A DNA stretch of 64,000 nt from Sphingosinicella ginsenosidimutans (GTDB lineage Bacteria > Pseudomonadota > Alphaproteobacteria > Sphingomonadales > Sphingomonadaceae), in assembly GCF_007995055.1 (NCBI RefSeq), contig NZ_VOQQ01000001.1, positions 1,240,001-1,304,000 of the forward strand. Reading direction: 5' to 3'. Within the stretch, counting starts at the first letter, position 1. Each line of letters opens with the position of its first letter. A program made the position numbers and the translations under genes. The notes beneath the pieces are model-generated. The model saw nothing but the letters and a program-made list of their open reading frames with translations, was not told where the DNA came from and searched no databases. This document shows, one piece after another, positions 60,265-64,000 of the stretch.

Positions 60265-61331
60265 GCTGGACCGATCGGCGCTGGATCGACCTTGCCGGCG
60301 CCGCGACGCCGATCATCCAGGCGCCGATGGCCGGCGCGGGCGGCGTCGACCTCGCCGTCGCGGCGATGCGTGGCGGCGGGGTCGGCTCGCTCCCCTGCGC
60401 GCTTTTGACGCCGGATGCGGTACGCGAGCAGGTCGCCATGCTGCGGGCGCGCGCCACCGGCCCGATCAATCTCAATTTCTTCTGCCACACGATGCCGCCG
60501 CCGCCCGACGAAGCGGACTGGCGCGCGCTCCTGAGCCCCTATTATGCGGAATATGGCGTGGGCCCCCCCGATGAGGCGCCGCCGCTGCGGCTGCCGTTCG
60601 ACGCGGCGATGTGCGCGGTCGTGGAGGAGGTGCGGCCCGACATCGTCAGCTTCCACTTCGGGCTTCCGGACCGCCCTTTGCTCAAGCGCGTCCGGGCCGC
60701 GGCACGGCTCGTCATCGCCAGCGCGACCGGAGTCGAATCGGCGCGGCGACTCGCGGCGGCCGGCGTCGATGCGGTGATCGCGCAAGGCTGGGAAGCGGGC
60801 GGACATGCCAGCGACTGGCTGCCCACCGATGCCGGCGCGCCGATGGGGCTGATGGCGCTGGTGCCGCAGATCGCCGATGCGGTGGGCGTGCCGGTGATCG
60901 CGGCGGGCGGGATCGCCGACGCGCGCGGGATCGCGGCGGCGCTGGCGCTCGGCGCGAGCGCGGTGCAGCTCGGGACCGCCTATCTCCACTGCCCCGAAAG
61001 CCTGATCCATCCGGCGCACCGCGCGGCACTCGCCGGGCCCGAGGCGGAGCTGACCGCCTTCACCAACCTGATCAGCGGCGGCCGTGCGCGCGGCCTGCCC
61101 GGCCGGCTGACCCGCGATCTCGGCCCGATCCGGGCGGAAGCGCCGCCTTATCCTTATGCCGCGAGCGCGCTCGCGCCGCTGCGCCAGGCCGCCGAGGCGG
61201 AAGGCGACCTTTCGTTCAGCCCGGCCTGGGCAGGGCAATCGGCGCGGCTCGGCCGGGCGGGCGAGCCCGCCGAGGCGCTGACCCGGCGGCTGGCCGCCGA
61301 GGCGCTGGCCTTGCTCGGCGCGAAGGCGTAG
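60261..61331 (+). CDS. nitronate monooxygenase family flavoprotein
   Basis: An FMN-dependent TIM barrel, 356 aa, that oxidises toxic nitronates or related compounds. PIIQAPMAGAGG opens it, DAVIAQGWEAGGHAS carries the conserved catalytic His, and VIAAGGIADARGIAAALALGASAVQLGTA is the FMN phosphate site (shown in parts). GTG 60261 overlaps the gloA stop; GTG 60258 is in frame as well. Its place between gloA and gloB is notable. Confidence 0.88.
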   Translation: MSWTDRRWIDLAGAATPIIQAPMAGAGGVDLAVAAMRGGGVGSLPCALLTPDAVREQVAMLRARATGPINLNFFCHTMPPPPDEADWRALLSPYYAEYGVGPPDEAPPLRLPFDAAMCAVVEEVRPDIVSFHFGLPDRPLLKRVRAAARLVIASATGVESARRLAAAGVDAVIAQGWEAGGHASDWLPTDAGAPMGLMALVPQIADAVGVPVIAAGGIADARGIAAALALGASAVQLGTAYLHCPESLIHPAHRAALAGPEAELTAFTNLISGGRARGLPGRLTRDLGPIRAEAPPYPYAASALAPLRQAAEAEGDLSFSPAWAGQSARLGRAGEPAEALTRRLAAEALALLGAKA

Positions 61332-61340
61332 GTCGTGGCG

Positions 61341-62069
61341 ATGCTCGACATCGTCCGGATCCCGGTTCTTTCGGACAATTATGTGTGGCTGGTCCATGAC
61401 CGGGCCAGCGCCGAAACCGTCGTCGTCGATCCAGCGCTCGCCGATCCGGTGATCGAAGCGGCCGCGGCGCGCGGCTGGCGGATCACGCAGATCTGGAACA
61501 CGCACTGGCATGGCGATCACACCGGCGGCAATGCCGCGATCAAGGCGGCGACCGGCTGCGCGATCACGGGCCCCGCCGCCGAAGCGGCGCGCATTGCGAC
61601 GCTGGACAGGTTGGTCAGGGAAGGGGACGAGGTGCGGATCGGCGCGCATATCGCGAGGGTGCTGGAGGTCCCGGCGCACACGGCCGGCCACATCGCCTAC
61701 CATCTGGCGGAGGATTCGGTCCTGTTCATCGGCGATACGTTGTTCGCGATGGGATGCGGGCGGCTGTTCGAGGGGACGCCGGCGCAGATGTTCGCGAATA
61801 TGCGCAGGCTGGAGGCGCTGCCCGGGGACACGCAGGTCTATTGCGCGCACGAATATACGCTCGCCAACGCACGTTATGCGCGGGTCGCGGAGCCCGACAA
61901 CCAGGCGATTTCCGACCGGCTGCTGCGGGTCGAGGCCGCCCGCGCCGTCAATGAGGCGACGGTGCCGACGACGATCGCGATGGAGCGGGCGACCAATCCG
62001 TTCATGCGCGCCGGCACGGTCGAGGAGCTGGCCCTTCGGCGCGCCGCCAAGGACGCGTTCAAGGGCTGA
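61341..62069 (+). CDS. gloB: hydroxyacylglutathione hydrolase (glyoxalase II)
   Basis: Hydrolyses S-lactoylglutathione to lactate and glutathione, completing the glyoxalase pathway. The 242 aa metallo-beta-lactamase-fold enzyme has the metal motif NTHWHGDHTGGN (THxHxDH), VPAHTAGHIAYHL, FIGDTLFAMGCGRLFEG and the C-terminal KxNPFMR-type motif (ATNPFMRAG). The start may be the GTG at 61335 or the ATG at 61341; the family start MLDIVRIPVLSDNY favours the latter. Confidence 0.94.
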   Translation: MLDIVRIPVLSDNYVWLVHDRASAETVVVDPALADPVIEAAAARGWRITQIWNTHWHGDHTGGNAAIKAATGCAITGPAAEAARIATLDRLVREGDEVRIGAHIARVLEVPAHTAGHIAYHLAEDSVLFIGDTLFAMGCGRLFEGTPAQMFANMRRLEALPGDTQVYCAHEYTLANARYARVAEPDNQAISDRLLRVEAARAVNEATVPTTIAMERATNPFMRAGTVEELALRRAAKDAFKG

Positions 62070-62119
62070 ACCCGAACCGGCCCCGTTCGTTTTGGCCGCA
62101 TGGCGGGATGGAGGCGAAG

Positions 62120-62542
62120 ATGAAGACAGTGGCAATGATCGCGGTCGCCGGCATGGCGCTGGGCGGCCTTGCCGCGACCGCCGCATCGCAGGCGTCGCAG
62201 GGCCCGGAGGCGCGCGAGCAGGACCGGGCGGCGCGGCTTCTGGAGGGGCGCACGGCCGAACCGGTCGTCCATTGCGTCGATCAGCGCCGGCTCGGCGGCA
62301 ATCGCTCGCTCGCCAATGGCGACATCCTGTTCGGCGACGCGAGCTCAAGCATCGTCTATGTGAACCATCCGTCCGGCGGATGCCCGGAGCTTGGTTCCGA
62401 CCGCTATCTCGTCACCCGCTCGCCGACCGGGCAGCTGTGCGCCGGCGATATCGTGACGGTGCGGGAGACCGGGCCGGGCGGGATCGAGACGGGCTCCTGC
62501 GCCCTCGGCGATTTCACGCCTTATCGCCGCGCGCGACGATAG
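62120..62542 (+). CDS. small exported protein of unknown function
   Basis: A 140 aa protein with a signal peptide (about 1-24, ALGGLAATAASQA) and a mature part with five Cys residues or fewer in HCVDQRRLGG, GGCPELG, LCAGDIV and GSCALGDF, probably two disulfides. I recognise no named family. ATG 62120 has GGAGG six bases upstream; ATG 62108 is in frame. Its stop is three bases from the convergent ligase gene. Confidence 0.75.
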   Translation: MKTVAMIAVAGMALGGLAATAASQASQGPEAREQDRAARLLEGRTAEPVVHCVDQRRLGGNRSLANGDILFGDASSSIVYVNHPSGGCPELGSDRYLVTRSPTGQLCAGDIVTVRETGPGGIETGSCALGDFTPYRRARR

Positions 62543-62545
62543 CGA

Positions 62546-64000
62546 TCAGCGCTTGTAGAGGGCGTCGAGGCGCTCTCCGTAAATGCCCCGGATGACGTGG
62601 CGCCGGATCTTGATCGACGGCGTCAGCTGCTCGTTCTCGACCGTGAACGGCTCGTCGGCGACGATGAAGCGGCGCACCTTCTCGATCACGGACAGGTCGG
62701 CATTGACCCGGTCGACCGCGGCGGAAAGCGCCCGGATGAAGTCCGGATCGGTCTTCATGTCGGCGAACTTGCAACTGCGCTTGTTGGCGGCGCACCAGTC
62801 GGCCGACCATTCGGGATCGGGGACGATCAGGCCGACGACATAGGGCCGCTTGTCGCCGACGACCATCGCCTGCAGGATCTCGCCCTGAAGGGTCAGCATC
62901 CCCTCGATCTTCTGGGGCGAGACATTGTCGCCCTTGTCGAGGACGATGATGTCCTTCTTGCGATCGGTGATGACGATGCGGCCCTTCTCGTCGAGATAGC
63001 CGACATCGCCGGTGTGCAGCCATCCGTCCTGGAGCGCGCGGGCGGTCTCCGCCTCGTTGCGCCAATAGCCCTTCATGACGAGCTCGCCCCTGACCAGGAT
63101 CTCGCCGTCCTCGGCGATCTTCACCTCGGTGTTGAGGAGCGGCGGGCCGACGGTGCTCATCTTCAATCCGACCTTGGGCCGGTTGCACGAGATGACCGGC
63201 GCCGCCTCGGTCTGGCCATAGCCCTGGAGGAGCGTGAGCCCGAGCGCGTGGAAGAAGATGCCGACCTCGGGATTGAGCGGTGCCCCGCCCGAGACCATCG
63301 CCTTGATCCGCCCGCCGAAGCGCGCCGCGATCCTGGGGCGGACGGTGCGGCTGAGGAATAGGTCCATGGGCCGATCCCACAGAGGAACGTGGCCGGCATA
63401 GTCCTTGGCGCCGATCGAAAGCGCGCGATTCAACAGGTAGGCCTTGAACCGCCCCTCCTTCTCGACGGCGTTGAGGATGCGCTGGCGGAGCACCTCGAAG
63501 AGGCGGGGAACGACGACCATGATCGTCGGCCGCACCTCCTCGATATTGGTCGCGAGCTTCTCCAGCCCTTCCGAATAATAGATCTGCGCGCCGAGCCCGA
63601 TCGGGAACATCTGCCCGCCCGTATGCTCGTAAGCGTGGCTGGCGGGCAGGAAGGAGAGGAAAATCTCCTCGCCCCAGCCGAAATCCTCGGAAATCAGGGC
63701 GGCGCAGGCCTCGACATTGTGGAGGATCGCGCCGTGATGCTGCATCACCCCGCGCGGCGCGCCGCCGGTCCCCGAGGTGTAGATGAGGCAGGCGAGATCG
63801 TCGCGCGTGAAGGTCGCTTGCGCCGCGCAGGCTTCGGCATCGAGCGTTTCGGCGGCGATCAGCTGGGCGCGAGCGTGAAAGCGGACGGTGCCGCTCTGCG
63901 CCGCGGGTAAAGGATCCATGCCGATCACATGCTCGCAGGCATTGGCGCGGATGGCGGCCGGAAGCAGCGGCTTGGCGAGCTTCGTCGTCGACACGATCAC
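62546..64000 (-). CDS. AMP-dependent long-chain acyl-CoA synthetase, N-terminus beyond the window
   Basis: Activates fatty acids to acyl-CoA through an acyl-AMP. The visible 484 residues contain the P-loop LIYTSGTGGAPRGVM, the VPRLFE...-type linker, the adenylate motifs LLQGYGQTEAAP and GDVGYLDEKGRIVITDRKKD, and the C-terminal lysine region (LTPSIKIRRHVI). It resembles the bubblegum/FadD15 type of long-chain ligase. About 100 N-terminal residues are missing because the window ends, so no start can be chosen. Confidence 0.9.
   Translation of the reverse strand: MIVSTTKLAKPLLPAAIRANACEHVIGMDPLPAAQSGTVRFHARAQLIAAETLDAEACAAQATFTRDDLACLIYTSGTGGAPRGVMQHHGAILHNVEACAALISEDFGWGEEIFLSFLPASHAYEHTGGQMFPIGLGAQIYYSEGLEKLATNIEEVRPTIMVVVPRLFEVLRQRILNAVEKEGRFKAYLLNRALSIGAKDYAGHVPLWDRPMDLFLSRTVRPRIAARFGGRIKAMVSGGAPLNPEVGIFFHALGLTLLQGYGQTEAAPVISCNRPKVGLKMSTVGPPLLNTEVKIAEDGEILVRGELVMKGYWRNEAETARALQDGWLHTGDVGYLDEKGRIVITDRKKDIIVLDKGDNVSPQKIEGMLTLQGEILQAMVVGDKRPYVVGLIVPDPEWSADWCAANKRSCKFADMKTDPDFIRALSAAVDRVNADLSVIEKVRRFIVADEPFTVENEQLTPSIKIRRHVIRGIYGERLDALYKR

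Noticed and set aside
1..64000. CRISPR arrays, insertion sequences, integrases, phage genes or toxin-antitoxin pairs
   Set aside because: No regularly spaced repeats, transposase or integrase motifs, or typical two-gene toxin modules were seen; the membrane protein/XRE pair does not resemble a known toxin family.

Overview
The window is about 68-70% G+C, almost fully coding, and looks like core chromosome of an alphaproteobacterium of the Sphingomonadaceae (Sphingomonas and relatives). The pointers are gene content and order: coaE-dnaQ-hpf-ptsN, COQ9 and a CBP3-type cytochrome bc1 chaperone, MmcB, a SleB-like cell wall hydrolase, a RibBX-type riboflavin enzyme, a large Gram-negative TonB receptor, and promoters of the form TTGCCN-17-TANAGN. 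The genus assignment is inference. There is no phage, transposon, integron or CRISPR; one degraded interspersed repeat is suspected between pheS and pheT.

Layout. 1-4.2 kb: coaE, dnaQ, hpf, ptsN, a thioesterase, a DUF1491 protein, then a cell wall hydrolase behind a structured leader. 4.2-9.3 kb: mmcB, an ankyrin protein, a Sco copper chaperone, a YcgN-type cysteine protein, a YgjP-like metalloprotease and a class A PBP. 9.4-15.2 kb: maeB, bamE, a bc1 chaperone, a DUF177 protein, an S41 peptidase and ssb. 15.2-19.9 kb: a cytochrome c-FTR1 iron permease under a Fur-like palindrome, COQ9, an EamA transporter and an old yellow enzyme. 19.9-24.4 kb: a riboflavin operon (membrane protein, ribD, ribE, HTH-RibBX, ribH) and a TonB-like energy transducer. 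24.5-33.5 kb: gltX and prs divergent, rpmI-rplT, a TonB-dependent receptor, glnD. 33.5-41.2 kb: a TipAS-type MerR regulator, a GNAT acetyltransferase, mutS, an orphan Rieske oxygenase, an APC permease, ung and tRNA-Leu(GAG). 41.2-47.1 kb: a phosphofructokinase, a zinc-ribbon protein, then ftsE-ftsX-ydcF-plsC-GH84 as one tightly overlapping operon. 47.1-54.6 kb: pheST, a DUF5996 protein, infC and thrS. 54.6-64 kb: a membrane protein/XRE pair, two alpha/beta hydrolases, a TPR protein, a SIMPL protein, an LprI-like protein, gloA-nitronate monooxygenase-gloB, a small exported protein and a long-chain acyl-CoA ligase cut by the window end.

The strongest unexpected signal is upstream of thrS. A 26-codon reading frame has threonine at codons 7-11 and 13. 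It is followed by two mutually exclusive hairpins, the second being an intrinsic terminator, and its predicted promoter puts the transcription start on the A of its ATG. This is the layout of a threonine-sensing transcription attenuator with a leaderless leader peptide. The same geometry, a -10 box ending 6-7 bases before the ATG with no Shine-Dalgarno sequence, recurs at gltX, prs, ung and the GNAT gene, so leaderless mRNAs seem common here. Other points of note are an ATA start for infC, an HTH domain fused to RibBX, a cytosolic GH84 enzyme in the ftsEX operon, and seven convergent gene pairs whose 3' ends overlap. The genes of the E. coli thrS-infC-rpmI-rplT-pheST cluster are all present but lie in three separate blocks.
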